DNA from: Gluconobacter sp. Dm-62
GTDB lineage: Bacteria; Pseudomonadota; Alphaproteobacteria; Acetobacterales; Acetobacteraceae
Length of the DNA stretch: 40,420 bases
Direction of reading: 5' to 3'
NCBI RefSeq assembly: GCF_018256155.1
Contig: NZ_JAERLY010000019.1
Span: forward strand, 1-40,420
A model generated the notes under the pieces. The model was given only the letters and a program-made list of their open reading frames with translations. It was not told the DNA's origin and did not search any database. Of this stretch, positions 1-9,459 are shown in pieces. Every line of letters starts with the position of its first letter. The stretch's first letter is position 1. A program made the position numbers and the translations under genes.

Positions 1-119
1 CATTTCAGATATCCAAGCGGATGTGACGGCTTCCCGAAAGCCGACATTGTTAGGCGAGTAGCGATATACTGAGTTTGGGACATTCCAGCCGTTCGCGTTC
101 ATGGCCGAAAAGGGCAGGT

Positions 120-1410
120 GGAGGGTTCGAAAAACCCTTGGCTCTGAGCTGTTCTGTGTGATTCCATTTCTTCGGCGTTGATTGGGGATGGTGGAAGATG
201 AAGCAGCCTGGTTTCTTTGATGTTGAAGAGCGCCTTGCTCGGCTGAGCGGGCTTGGCGATCAGCTGGAGGCCTTTTCCCGGACTGTGGATTTTGAGATGT
301 TCCGCCCTGATCTGGAGCTGGCTCTGGCCTATTCAGACGGAAGTAAAGGCGGACGTCCGCCGTTTGATCCGGTGCTGATGTTCAAAATTCTGGTCATCCA
401 GACGTTGAACACTTTGTCTGATGAACGGACAGAGTATCTGATCAACGACCGCCTGTCGTTCATGCGCTTTCTGGGATTGGGGCTGTCGGACCGCGTGCCG
501 GATGCCAAAACGGTCTGGCTGTTTCGTGAGCGTTTGACACAGGCGGGTGCCATTGAAAGGCTGTTTGACCGATTTGACGCGACCCTACGGAACGCCGGTT
601 ATCTCCCGATGTCGGGCCAGATCCTGGATGCAACACTGGTAGCCGCTCCAAAGCAGCGCAATACGAATGCCGAGAAGGCAGATCTCCGGGCAGGACGTAT
701 TCCCGAAGACTGGCAGGACAAGTCGGCAAAGCTGTCGCACAAGGATCGTCATGCGCGCTGGACGCTGAAGTTCACGAAAGCAAAACGGCAGGATGACGGG
801 AGTATGCCCGCAACGGATCTCGCTATCCCGTTCTTTGGCTACAAATCCCACGTGTCCATCGACCGGAAGTTTCGGTTCATCCGAAAATGGAAGACGACGG
901 ATGCCGCCGCCAGTGATGGTGCGCGATTGAGAGAGGGGCTGTTAGATAAAACCAATACGGCCTCAAGCGTTTGGGCTGATACAGCTTATCGCTCGAAAGC
1001 GAATGAGGACTTCATGGACAAAGAGGGTTTTGTCTCAAAGGTTCACAGAAAAAAGCCGCATCTCAAGCCTATGCCCCGACATATCCAGAAATCGAATGCT
1101 GGAAAGTCCGTGATCCGATCGCGCGTCGAGCACGTCTTTGCCGACCAGAAATCACAGACGGGATTGTTCATCCGAACTGTCGGTATCACCCGGGCCACCA
1201 TGAGGATCGGGCTGGCCAATATCGTCTACAACATGCGCCGCTTCCTCTTCCTCGAAAGATTGAACGCGAGCGCATAGTCATCCAGCGGGAGAGCAGTCCC
1301 CGATCTGCTCAAAACGCAGATCAAAAGCTCCCCCAAAAACCGTCAATCAAATCGCCAAAAGCCTGAAATCACGAGCCAGGCGCATCAACCAACGGTTCTT
1401 CGATCCCTCC
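120..1410 (+). mobile_element. Intact IS5-family insertion sequence
   Basis: The element is bounded by imperfect terminal inverted repeats. The left end at 120-136 reads GGAGGGTTCGAAAAACC; the right end at 1394-1410, read on the other strand, gives GGAGGGATCGAAGAACC. Four more bases outside (AGGT at 116-119, ACCT at 1411-1414) also pair. It holds one transposase gene. I could not identify an unambiguous target duplication. The right side runs directly into an IS1031-group transposase fragment, while the left flank (1-115) does not resemble the missing half of that fragment, so one side has probably been rearranged. Confidence 0.85.
198..1277 (+). CDS. IS5-family transposase (DDE)
   Basis: This 359-residue protein catalyses cut-and-paste movement of the surrounding element. 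The N-terminal part (about residues 40-115) has the IS5-type DNA-binding region with the GGRPPFDPVLMFK and DERTEYLINDRLSFMRFLGL motifs. The catalytic core has the first Asp in QILDATLV (D144), the second in WADTAYRS (D261) and the Glu in SRVEHVFADQK (E311), so the DDE triad is intact. Length is normal for the IS5 subgroup. The ATG follows a GGTGGAAG ribosome-binding sequence. With both ends present the element could still be active. It is the only complete transposase in the window. Confidence 0.93.
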   Translation: MKQPGFFDVEERLARLSGLGDQLEAFSRTVDFEMFRPDLELALAYSDGSKGGRPPFDPVLMFKILVIQTLNTLSDERTEYLINDRLSFMRFLGLGLSDRVPDAKTVWLFRERLTQAGAIERLFDRFDATLRNAGYLPMSGQILDATLVAAPKQRNTNAEKADLRAGRIPEDWQDKSAKLSHKDRHARWTLKFTKAKRQDDGSMPATDLAIPFFGYKSHVSIDRKFRFIRKWKTTDAAASDGARLREGLLDKTNTASSVWADTAYRSKANEDFMDKEGFVSKVHRKKPHLKPMPRHIQKSNAGKSVIRSRVEHVFADQKSQTGLFIRTVGITRATMRIGLANIVYNMRRFLFLERLNASA

Positions 1411-1886
1411 ACCTATCTCAAAGCACACCGCACGGCTTCCAGCCTTCGGTTAAAAAAGGGGATCCAGGCCGCCTGATCGGCCGCACTAAAGGTGGTATGA
1501 ACACCAAACTGCATGCAGTCACCGATCAGAACGGACGACCGTTGAGTTTCTTCATGACAGCAGGACAGGTCAGTGATTACACCGGAGCCGCTGCTCTGCT
1601 GGACAGCCTTTCCATGGCACAGTGGTTGCTGGCGGACCGGGGTTATGATGCTGACTGGTTCAGGGATGCCCTGGAGGAAAAAGGGATCAGGCCTTGCATC
1701 CTGGGACGGAGATCCCGCGGAAAACCAATCAAATACGACAAGCGGAAATATAAAAGACGCAACCGCATCAAAATCATGTTCGGCCGCCTCCAGGACTGGC
1801 GGCGGGTCGCAATACGCTACGACAGATGCCCGATCGTCTTCTTCTCCGCGATCTGCCTCGCCGCAACCGTCATCTTCTGGTTATAA
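1411..1886 (+). pseudogene. IS1031-group (IS5 family) transposase, C-terminal fragment
   Basis: The first frame reads TYLKAHRTASSLRLKKG at 1411-1461. The reading then shifts, around the A6G4 run near 1452-1462, into GRLIGRTKGGMNTKLHAVTD and continues to the natural C-terminus ATVIFWL at 1886. The second catalytic Asp (LLADRGYDADWF) and the terminal Arg/Lys-rich EIMFGRL-type region (IKIMFGRLQDWRRV) are present, but the N-terminal half with the first Asp is missing. It is therefore truncated and frameshifted. Elements of this group were first described in acetic acid bacteria, which is one reason for the taxonomic guess. The missing half should lie where the intact IS5 element now sits, but it is not found to its left. 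Confidence 0.85.
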
Positions 1887-1974
1887 GTCCTGAGCCTAGA
1901 TTGCTCGTTAGAGCTTTATTCTCTCTGAATAAGTCTCCGTAGATCCTCGCACAGGTCAGTTTTTCGACATTGTG

Positions 1975-2011
1975 GTTTCCCCAAGCCCGTTCCAAACGGG
2001 CTTGGGGAAAC
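1975..2011 (-). terminator. Strong stem-loop downstream of the M20 peptidase gene
   Basis: A perfect 17-bp stem (GTTTCCCCAAGCCCGTT, loop CCA, then the exact complement) starts 7 bases past the peptidase stop codon. It probably ends or stabilises the minus-strand operon mRNA. No T-run follows on the minus strand, so an intrinsic terminator is likely but not proven. Confidence 0.6.
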
Positions 2012-2017
2012 GGACTG

Positions 2018-3154
2018 TCATTTCTGCAAAACCAGCTCTGTAAGCAGGTTCCATCTTACAGGGATACTGGAAATCTCGATGTATTCCTGCAAGGTGTGGG
2101 CGCCATCTCCGACAATGCCAAGGGCATCCAGCGTGGGAACGCCCATGGCGGCAGAGAAATTGCCATCCGAGCCACCGCCGGTGGAAAGATCGAATAGGGC
2201 CTGTCCATCGGTATGGGAGATGGTTTCTGCCTTTTCGACCAGTGCCGCAATGCCTTTGTCCTTCACATATCCGGGGCGGTTGATCGCGCCTTCGATTGTA
2301 AGTTCGACATCCGGATCGACAGCCTTGAGGGCCAGAATGCGCTCGTTCATTTCTGTTCCGGTGGCTTCATCCGGAACGCGCAGATCGACAACGGCGGAAG
2401 CGTGTTCCGCCACTACGTTGGCGCCCGTTCCACCATCAATGAGACCGACATTCACGGTAATGCCGCGGCTTTCATCCGTCATGTTTTCAAGGGCGAGGAT
2501 CTGATGGGCCAGTTCCCGGATCGCACTGCGGCCTTCAGCATGAGCCCGGCCCGAATGTGCCGGACGACCATGGCAGGTGAGGAAATACCGTCCCACGCCC
2601 TTGCGTCCACTTACGACGCCATTGCCGGGGCGTCCCGGTTCCGTCACGAGGACATATTGTGCCTTGGTGGCTTCTTCCTCAATAAGCCTGCGGGAAGAAG
2701 GACTTCCGATTTCCTCGTCCGACACGATCAGCATTCGGATCGGCAGATGTGACTTTTTCGAAAGGGCGGCGAGAACCCTGAAAGCGAGTAGAATGCCTGC
2801 TTTCATGTCGGCAATGCCAGGTCCGTAGAGTCTGTCCCCCTCTTTTTTCCAAGGCAGCGTATGAGCCAGGGTTCCGATGGGATGTACGGTATCGATGTGG
2901 CTGAGAAGGAGAATGCCCTTCTCGTTCGACATCCGCTCGGGATCGTACAGGACGATGTGGTCTCCGAGCGGGGCGCCGCGCGTATCCTTGTTACCGCTGT
3001 GGACCTCAGCCACCAGACCGGCATCGTTGGCCCGGGCCATGATCAGCCGTCCGAGTTCGTTAACTTTCTCGGGGCTTGTTGTCGGCGTTTCAATGCTGAC
3101 CCATTCCTTGAGTTCCGTGAGAAACGAAGACAGGGTTTCAGGTGACATCTGCAT
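2018..3154 (-). CDS. M20-family metallopeptidase (carboxypeptidase G2 / glutamate carboxypeptidase-like)
   Basis: This is a 378-residue di-zinc hydrolase of the M20A type, expected to release a C-terminal amino acid (often glutamate) from peptide-like or pteroyl substrates. Metal ligands follow the CPG2 order: H86 in SHIDTVHP, D116 in GIADMKAG, the E147-E148 pair in SDEEIGS, E172 in TEPGRP and H353 in GDGAHTLQEY. The middle third (GVGRYFLTCHGRPAHSG onward) is the dimerisation lid. No signal peptide is visible, so it is probably cytoplasmic. It begins 28 bases after the MHS transporter stop and is the last gene of a TonB receptor-symporter-peptidase run, which suggests it processes the imported compound. 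The substrate cannot be read from sequence. Confidence 0.88.
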   Translation of the reverse strand: MQMSPETLSSFLTELKEWVSIETPTTSPEKVNELGRLIMARANDAGLVAEVHSGNKDTRGAPLGDHIVLYDPERMSNEKGILLLSHIDTVHPIGTLAHTLPWKKEGDRLYGPGIADMKAGILLAFRVLAALSKKSHLPIRMLIVSDEEIGSPSSRRLIEEEATKAQYVLVTEPGRPGNGVVSGRKGVGRYFLTCHGRPAHSGRAHAEGRSAIRELAHQILALENMTDESRGITVNVGLIDGGTGANVVAEHASAVVDLRVPDEATGTEMNERILALKAVDPDVELTIEGAINRPGYVKDKGIAALVEKAETISHTDGQALFDLSTGGGSDGNFSAAMGVPTLDALGIVGDGAHTLQEYIEISSIPVRWNLLTELVLQK

Positions 3155-3181
3155 GAAAAATGCTTTCAGAGAGATGGAAAA

Positions 3182-4474
3182 TCAGGATGTGTGCGGAGTG
3201 GCTGCCAGAATGGATGGCTTATCGCGCAGGCGTTTCCTCATCCATAGGAACGGAACCGTGGACAGCAGGGCCATGGTCCCCACATAGAAGCACCATGAGA
3301 CCGAGCTTCCCGTGCGGTTGATGATCACGGTAAAAATAGGCTGGGCCGAACCGCCGAAAATTGTTACGGCCAGCGAATAGGCACAGCCTACCCCGACCGT
3401 TCTGACAGGCATGGGAAAGAGACGGGTCAGGATTCCTGTCCCGGTGCCAGACGCTGCGCCATGGAAAATGGCAAGAAACCCCAGAAGCGAAAAGACGGTC
3501 GGGAAACCCGCGCCATGGGAGAACAGCATGAAGACCGGCACGATCGTGCAGGCCAGGATGACGCGGCAGGTCACGACAATGGCTGTCTGACCCACCATTG
3601 AAACCAGATAGCCGCTGGCAATGGCCCCGAATGCCGTCCCGGCTCCGATAGCAATATTCACCGACAGCGCCGGAAGGGCGTGGAAATGCAGGTTCTTGCC
3701 TGCGAACAGGGCACAGTAAAGAAAGAAATACTGCAGAACCGTTCCGCCTGCCGTGATGAGCATTCCGGACAACACTTCGACCGGCATCCGGGTGAAGACG
3801 GACAGGATATGGGGCGGCTGGGCATCGCTCTTTTCAGGGACGAGGGTTTCTTCCAGGGCGCCACGCAGCCACAGGCCGATCGGACCGATCATGGCGCCAA
3901 TCGCAAAGGGAATGCGCCATCCCCAGCTGGCAAGTTCGTGGTGGGTCAGCAGCAGGCTCAGTGCTGCGCCCAGCAGGCCTGACGCCATCGTGGCGAAGGA
4001 CTGGCTGGCCAGCTGCCAGGAGGCCGCCCGACGGGAGGTTTTCGTATCGGGTGCGGACTCGACCAGAAATGCCGTGGCCGGTCCCATTTCCCCGCCAACG
4101 GAAAACCCCTGCAGCAGGCGTGCGACGAGGAGCAGGGCCGGTGCGGCAATGCCCATCGTCTTGTAGCCGGGAAGAATGGCAATCAGCAGCGATCCCACAC
4201 ACATGGATATCAGTGTGAGCGTCATGGCGGCCTTGCGGCCCCGCGTATCCGCATAATAGCCGATCAGCAGAGCACCCAGGGGGCGTGCGACAAAGCCGAG
4301 GCCGAATACGGAGACGGCCTGAAGAATACGGACGTAATCGTCCGTACTCCCGAAGAAATAGTCACCGATATAGGCGGCGTAAGCCGTGAAAACAGTAAAG
4401 TCAAAGAACTCCAGCGCGTTGCCGATCGTCGCGGCAGCGATGGTCCTGACGGTTTTCCTGTCTTTCATGCGCAT
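3182..4474 (-). CDS. MFS transporter, metabolite:H+ symporter (MHS) family
   Basis: A 430-residue inner-membrane protein with about 12 hydrophobic segments. The N-terminus has the MHS signature GNALEFFDFTVFTAYAA followed by the loop motif YADTRGRKAAM between helices 2 and 3, and VARLLQGFSVGGEMGPA in helix 4. MHS members import organic acids, amino acids or related solutes with protons (ProP, KgtP, CitA, ShiA are relatives). It lies 34 bases downstream of the TonB receptor and 28 bases upstream of the peptidase gene, so it probably carries the same ligand across the inner membrane. The ATG at 4474 (MRMKDRK) has a nearby AAAAGGG; the internal Met at 4468 is an alternative start. Confidence 0.9.
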   Translation of the reverse strand: MRMKDRKTVRTIAAATIGNALEFFDFTVFTAYAAYIGDYFFGSTDDYVRILQAVSVFGLGFVARPLGALLIGYYADTRGRKAAMTLTLISMCVGSLLIAILPGYKTMGIAAPALLLVARLLQGFSVGGEMGPATAFLVESAPDTKTSRRAASWQLASQSFATMASGLLGAALSLLLTHHELASWGWRIPFAIGAMIGPIGLWLRGALEETLVPEKSDAQPPHILSVFTRMPVEVLSGMLITAGGTVLQYFFLYCALFAGKNLHFHALPALSVNIAIGAGTAFGAIASGYLVSMVGQTAIVVTCRVILACTIVPVFMLFSHGAGFPTVFSLLGFLAIFHGAASGTGTGILTRLFPMPVRTVGVGCAYSLAVTIFGGSAQPIFTVIINRTGSSVSWCFYVGTMALLSTVPFLWMRKRLRDKPSILAATPHTS

Positions 4475-4508
4475 TGCCCTTTTCGGCTTTCCGATACGTT
4501 CCGCGTCA

Positions 4509-6842
4509 TCAGAAATTATAATTCACGCGGCCACCGATAAAGCGTGGCGGACCTGAAATGGCGGTCTGCACGTTCGTGGCCTGAGAGCGTGTGAGATCAT
4601 ATTTCCGGTTGGCGAGATTGGTCGAATAGATGGTGGCCGACCATTTTTTCGAAACCGGTTCGAACGTCAGGAACGAGTTCAGCAGGAAATAGGCCGGAAC
4701 GGTACGGTAAGGCGGGTTCCCCGGGATAAGACCTTCCGCTCCGCGATACGAATAATCGACATCGAACAGCAGGTGATAGCGGGAGGTGATGTAGAAGGCA
4801 TAGACGGCGGAGCCATTCATCGAGATCTTGGGAATGCCGCTGTCGACGCCATGATAGTCGCTATAGAATGCTTTCCAGATGCCGGTTTTGACGTAATAGG
4901 CGTTGACCTGGGTCGCATTGATCGAATGGAACTGGTCGTAGACGCCCCTTTGATACCCCACGACCTGGGTAAGGGTCAGATCCCGGGTCGGATGGGCTTC
5001 CATCGAGCCTTCGACGCCCCAGATCGTCGAACGCGGGACGCTGACATACGATCCCACGGAGCCATAGCTGGGGATGACGATGTTTCCCAGAACCTGCTGG
5101 TCGCGGTAATCATAGTAGAAGGCTGCGCCGTTCAGGCGGAGGCGATGGGAGAAGAAATCGTTTTTCGTTCCGATTTCGTAAGCCATGATCGTCTCAGGCT
5201 TGATGGGCTGTGCCTGCTGCGCAACGACCGTGTTGTTCGCCGTGAAGCCGCCCGGCTTCATGCCCTTGCGGACATCCGCATAGAGCAGGCTGGTGGGCGT
5301 GACCTGATATTCGATCCCGACCTTGCCGGTGAACTGGTTCGCCAGCGCGCCATGCGTTCCAAAGTTGAGATCGTTCTGCCCGAAATGGATGGTCGTGAGA
5401 TCAACGAGCTGCCGTGAGTCGGATTCATGCGCAATGCTGCCGACCAGACGCAGGTTTTTCAGGACCTTGTATCCCAGGGTCACATACTGATTGAAGGTCT
5501 CCTGCGGCGAGCTGAAGCTGGTTTCGGACATGTAACCACGAAGGGCATAGTCCGTGAAATCGTAGTAATTGCTCTGCTTCTGCATAACACGGTTGTAGTA
5601 CATGCCAACGTCCCAGCTGAAGCGGTGGGAACGGTCCTTCAGGTCATGGAGGCTGACTTCCTGCGTGAAGGAATTGGCGACCTGCGTCCGGTAGTTATCT
5701 GCTGTGGCGTACAGCATACCGTCCTGATCCTGATACTCATGAAGCTGTACGGCGTCATAGGCGCTGGAAACATCAAGCTGTCCGAAACGAAAACGATGTG
5801 CCATTGCCAGGTGAAAGCCCCAGTTCAGGTCATTGAAGTCAGGTTTCGTGTCATGATAGCCGATCAGCTTCGCAAAAGCGGGCTTGATGTCCCAGCCAGT
5901 CTGATAATACCCGAGGTCACGCCCGTATTGCCCTGCGAAGGACGAGAGGTTGTTGTTGATTCTGAAGCCGGGGGCTTCGGAACGGTTCAGGGACCAGTAT
6001 CCCGTCAGATTGACATCCGTATTCTCATCCGGCTGCCAGGCGAGCTTGCCGCGGATGGCGCCTGTATGCTGGTCGCCGAGCGACTGTCCGGTATCGCGGC
6101 TTGTATAATAGCCTCCCCCCTCGAGTAATTCTGCGGCCAGACGATACTGCAGGTTGTGCGTGATGGAGCCGGTGACGAAGGCATCCGTCTTGCTTCGGTT
6201 GTAAGAGGCAAAATCCTCGGAAATCCCCGCATGGAACTGCTTTTCGGGCGCTTTCGTTGTGATGCGGACCTCGCCACCTGTCGTAGTCTGACCGTGTGTA
6301 AAGCCGGAGGGGCCAGGATCGACGCCGATGCTGTCGATATCGAAAAGAGGGCCGGAGGTCATGGATGAAATCGAATAAGCGACACCGTCAATATAAGGCA
6401 TGACCGACGGTGTATTATTCATGGTCAGATCGTTGAAACCGACGCCACGAAGGTGGAAATTCAGTGCGCTCGAACCATACTGCGTTTCAATCTGCAAGTT
6501 GGGAGCCAGTTTCTGAATATCGGTCGTGGTAATAACGGCACGCTGCTGAAGAGTTTCAGAGCTTATCATTGTCGTGGATGAGCCGACATGTTGTTCTGTA
6601 TTGAAGTGTGTCGGAAGCTTTCGTACCGAAACCTTGATGGTTTCGGTATCTGTTGCCGTCCGGGACGTTGCATGGGACGCACTTTTCTTGCGTGCCAGGG
6701 GCGTGGCATGCGTCAGCGGATGTTTGGCGGAACGCACGGAATGCGTCTGTGCTGCTTCGGCGGGAATAAGAGTTGCTCCGACCGTGCCGAATACCAGAGC
6801 GGTTGTGAATTTGGAATTCCGTGAGAGAACGCGCAGCACCAT
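4509..6842 (-). CDS. TonB-dependent outer-membrane receptor
   Basis: A 777-residue receptor with a signal peptide ending near AEA-AQT (about residue 31). A TonB-box-like TETIKVSV follows, then a plug domain (about 85-200, with LQIETQYGSSALNFHLRGVG) and a 22-strand barrel ending in the aromatic VNYNF terminus. It should move a scarce ligand across the outer membrane using TonB energy. The start is supported by AAAGGAAG 6 bases upstream. It heads the minus-strand run with an MHS symporter and an M20 peptidase and is divergent from a LysR gene. That context points to an organic peptide-like or conjugated amino-acid ligand rather than a siderophore, but this is inference. The sequence between signal and TonB box is rich in His, Ser, Thr and Lys. 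Confidence 0.9.
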   Translation of the reverse strand: MVLRVLSRNSKFTTALVFGTVGATLIPAEAAQTHSVRSAKHPLTHATPLARKKSASHATSRTATDTETIKVSVRKLPTHFNTEQHVGSSTTMISSETLQQRAVITTTDIQKLAPNLQIETQYGSSALNFHLRGVGFNDLTMNNTPSVMPYIDGVAYSISSMTSGPLFDIDSIGVDPGPSGFTHGQTTTGGEVRITTKAPEKQFHAGISEDFASYNRSKTDAFVTGSITHNLQYRLAAELLEGGGYYTSRDTGQSLGDQHTGAIRGKLAWQPDENTDVNLTGYWSLNRSEAPGFRINNNLSSFAGQYGRDLGYYQTGWDIKPAFAKLIGYHDTKPDFNDLNWGFHLAMAHRFRFGQLDVSSAYDAVQLHEYQDQDGMLYATADNYRTQVANSFTQEVSLHDLKDRSHRFSWDVGMYYNRVMQKQSNYYDFTDYALRGYMSETSFSSPQETFNQYVTLGYKVLKNLRLVGSIAHESDSRQLVDLTTIHFGQNDLNFGTHGALANQFTGKVGIEYQVTPTSLLYADVRKGMKPGGFTANNTVVAQQAQPIKPETIMAYEIGTKNDFFSHRLRLNGAAFYYDYRDQQVLGNIVIPSYGSVGSYVSVPRSTIWGVEGSMEAHPTRDLTLTQVVGYQRGVYDQFHSINATQVNAYYVKTGIWKAFYSDYHGVDSGIPKISMNGSAVYAFYITSRYHLLFDVDYSYRGAEGLIPGNPPYRTVPAYFLLNSFLTFEPVSKKWSATIYSTNLANRKYDLTRSQATNVQTAISGPPRFIGGRVNYNF

Positions 6843-7002
6843 GAAAAGCTTCCTTTATGGGCTCATCTGATTTTACGAGCGAATTGCAAGACCGCCACCC
6901 TGATGGGCACAAACTTGTTGCTTAATTGGAATATTAAAAACCGATTGAATCTATGTCGTAACGGGCGCAAGAATGTTGCGTTCAATGCAACGGAGAAGCA
7001 GG
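6843..7002. promoter_or_regulatory. Divergent promoter region, TonB receptor / LysR
   Basis: The 160 bases between the two divergent start codons must contain both promoters. The AT-rich block at 6915-6955 (TTGCTTAATTGG... ATTAAAAACC) is the likely site of LysR binding and promoter elements. No single T-N11-A palindrome stands out, so an exact operator is not assigned. Confidence 0.35.
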
Positions 7003-7956
7003 ATGTTTGGCAGACACGAACTGAGCGAACGGACCCTGCAGTATCTGGACGCCGTTGCGCGCTTTGGCAGTATCCGTTCTGCCGCCGTAGCGATCGGGGT
7101 CAATGCTTCTACGATCAGCCGTCAGATCGCGGCTCTTGAAGACCAGTTGAATCTCGGTCTGCTGATGAAGAGCGGACGGGTCACGGTTCTTACCGAGATG
7201 GGAAAGGTCGTCTGCAATTACGGGCTTGAACGGGCGCGGCTGACACGGCGCTTTCAGTCCAGCCTTCAGGAATACCGCACTCTGGAGCGCGGACATGTCA
7301 CCATTGGCAGCGGAGAAGGGCTGGTCACCGTCCTGATCAAGGCGGTGCTCCACAAATTCGTGGCCAGTCATCCTGGCATCACCATCGAGATCCGGACGGC
7401 GGCTTTGCCGCAGCTTGTCCAGATGGTGCGTGATGATGAAGTGGATGTGTGTATCTATGCTGGCGCGGCGCGGGATCCCATCCTGAATGCGCGGCCTTTC
7501 CAGACCGAACCGCTATGCGCGATTCTCCCGGTGATGCATCCCCTGGCCAGAAAGGAGAAGGTGACCATCGAGGAAATCGTGCACAGCCCCCTGATTTTCT
7601 TCCAGCCCCATTTCGCAGCCCAGACCTATGTCGATGCGATTCTGGAGGATCGACAACTCGATTACTTCCCCGCGTTTCGATGCGACATGTTCGGTACGGC
7701 GCTGTCGCTCGTGGCGCATAATCTGGGAATAGCGTTCATGACGAAAGGCGCGGCCCAGGATTATGTCGATCTCAATCGTGTCTGTGCCGTCCCTCTGGAT
7801 CATCCGATCGCCAGCGCATTTCAGCGCTATGTCGCGGTACGGGCCGGACGACGGCTGATGCCAGCTGCTTTCGATCTGTGGCGCGATATTCTGAGCGCGA
7901 ATTCGAACGGACCTTCTCAAAAAGCGGTGCAAGATGTCACGGCTGCTGGATCGTGA
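7003..7956 (+). CDS. LysR-family transcriptional regulator
   Basis: A winged helix-turn-helix occupies about residues 8-65 (TLQYLDAVARFGSIRSAAVAIGVNASTISRQIAALE), followed by a LysR co-inducer domain (about 85-300). The start at 7003 (MFGRHELS) is chosen because GGAG lies 7 bases upstream; an in-frame ATG at 6973 lacks a comparable site. It is transcribed away from the TonB receptor-MHS-peptidase run and probably controls it in response to the imported ligand. Serine replaces the more usual Pro-Ala in the recognition helix (NASTISRQ), as in a subset of the family. It ends about 500 bases before the next recognisable coding remnant. Confidence 0.88.
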   Translation: MFGRHELSERTLQYLDAVARFGSIRSAAVAIGVNASTISRQIAALEDQLNLGLLMKSGRVTVLTEMGKVVCNYGLERARLTRRFQSSLQEYRTLERGHVTIGSGEGLVTVLIKAVLHKFVASHPGITIEIRTAALPQLVQMVRDDEVDVCIYAGAARDPILNARPFQTEPLCAILPVMHPLARKEKVTIEEIVHSPLIFFQPHFAAQTYVDAILEDRQLDYFPAFRCDMFGTALSLVAHNLGIAFMTKGAAQDYVDLNRVCAVPLDHPIASAFQRYVAVRAGRRLMPAAFDLWRDILSANSNGPSQKAVQDVTAAGS

Positions 7957-8520
7957 ACATAAAAAAATCCACCGAGCAAAGCATCGAACGCTAGCTAAAT
8001 ACGTTCTTTTGTAGCGATATCGACGTAGTTCAAACCGCTGAGAGCAAGCTGTCATTTTTTTGTCGGCATTGATCGGGCACGTCGATTTGCCGCATAGGAA
8101 TATGCGTTATTCTGGTTGGTAACGGAATTCAAATTGCTGAACAGTCCCGTAACCGGGAAACAATCTATTTACGTCAGATGCAAGGTGAGGTTGGGCCCTA
8201 TTACTAAGTAGTAATCTGTATGTCGTATAATATTTCTTATGCCAACTAGACTTCGTTTTTCTGAAGGATTCAGCTTTACTGTGGAATTTCGCAAAGCAAA
8301 ATCGCTTCTTGACGAGAATGGCACTTTGGCTCATCCAGAAGGAGTCTCGATCCCATCTGGATACCGCAAACCTTTAATAATCGATCGCCGCACTGCTGAG
8401 CATTCTTCAATGCGTCGGATGCTTTCACCCAGAATAAATTGCTGATGGGGTATTTCGAATGCCTGGCTTCTCAGTCAGTCGCGACACCATACATCGTATG
8501 GCATCGAGTGTGTTGGGAAG
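7957..8520. other. Gene-poor spacer between LysR gene and IS3 remnant
   Basis: I see no convincing gene. At 8200-8215 there is a short inverted repeat, ATTACT-AAGT-AGTAAT, followed at 8226 by a perfect TATAAT box and then by a 68-codon open frame (8239-8445). The frame has no recognisable domain and no good ribosome-binding site, so the promoter-like block may be a relic of sequence cut by the IS3 insertion. Confidence 0.4.
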
Positions 8521-9330
8521 CGTCCCGTGGAAGAGGATTTCTCCCGATCGCCCAATGGAAGCGCCAGGCGATTGAATGTAGGGCGGGGACGCTCTCTGGC
8601 AAGCGGGCATCCAAGACGACAATCAGTCCGGCCGACGTGGAGAAACTTCATGCGAAGATCGATCAGTTTCTGGAGACGCCGTATTACGGGGTGCGGTAAA
8701 AGACGAGGCATCTTTGCCGTCTCGGACATGATGTCTGTCGGGCGCAAGCGCGTTCGCTGGCTCATGGCGACGATGGGTCTGCGGACGATCTACCAGAAAC
8801 TACGCATGACGATATTGCATCCGGCACATCGGAAATATCCGTATTTTCTTCGAGACCTGGTGGTTGATCGCTCCAAACAGGTGTGGTGCTCGGACATCAC
8901 CTGCATCCCAATGCGCAAGGGTTTTCTGTATCTCATGGCAATCAAGGACTGGTCGACGCGTAAGGTTCTGTCCTGAAGGCTGTCGAACACGATGGATGCT
9001 GAGTTCTGCATGGGGGTGCTGCAGGAAGCTCTGATCCGCTCCGGCGCGCCGGAGATCTTCAACACAGATCAGGGGTCACAACTCACGACGCCTCGGTTCA
9101 CGGACGTGTCGCAAGCGCGCCAGATCCGCATCAGCATGGATGGGCGGGGCCGCTGACCGGACGAGCGCCCGATGAGGCGTATCATTAGAAGCAGCCCCCA
9201 CGGGGTCCGGGATTAACCCTGGATCCCGTGGCCAACAACAACGCCGTCAATCTGGCGACCTGACAACAACCAATTAAAGCTTATCAGGTCCATAAAACTG
9301 TCCGAAAGGACGGGTCGACCTCTCTGCGCG
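8521..9330 (+). pseudogene. Collapsed IS3-family transposase (OrfA/OrfB remnants)
   Basis: Several frames carry pieces of one IS3-family element. The OrfA tail reads QWKRQAIECRAGTLSGKR and SPADVEKLHAKI (about 8553-8665). It is joined by an internal deletion straight to a mid-OrfB stretch, QFLETPYYGV. A frameshift then leads to MSVGRKRVRWLMATMGLR (about 8730) and the integrase core VDRSKQVWCSDITCIPMRKGFLYLMAIKDW, where the Asp of SDIT is the first catalytic residue. A stop replaces the Trp of the usual VLSWRLSNTMDA at 8974. The frame continues through EIFNTDQGSQ (second Asp) to SMDGRGR near 9153. The catalytic Glu region is lost. The sequence near 9290-9325 resembles the element's far end. Confidence 0.85.
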
Positions 9331-9459
9331 ATCGGTCTTTGCTTTTAAGCGGCTACATTCTCGAAGAACACGTCAAACCATATCTCCATGGCCGCGTAAT
9401 TTATACAAACCGGTCCTTCCTAATTCCGGTATGGTTCAATCCTTAGGTATTGGAATATC

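Noticed and set aside
4773-6128. Two long plus-strand open frames opposite the first TonB receptor gene
   Set aside because: They show no recognisable domain, have poor starts, and mirror the codon bias of the receptor gene on the other strand.
8239-8445. 68-codon open frame after a TATAAT box
   Set aside because: No family resemblance and no ribosome-binding site; kept only as part of the spacer description.
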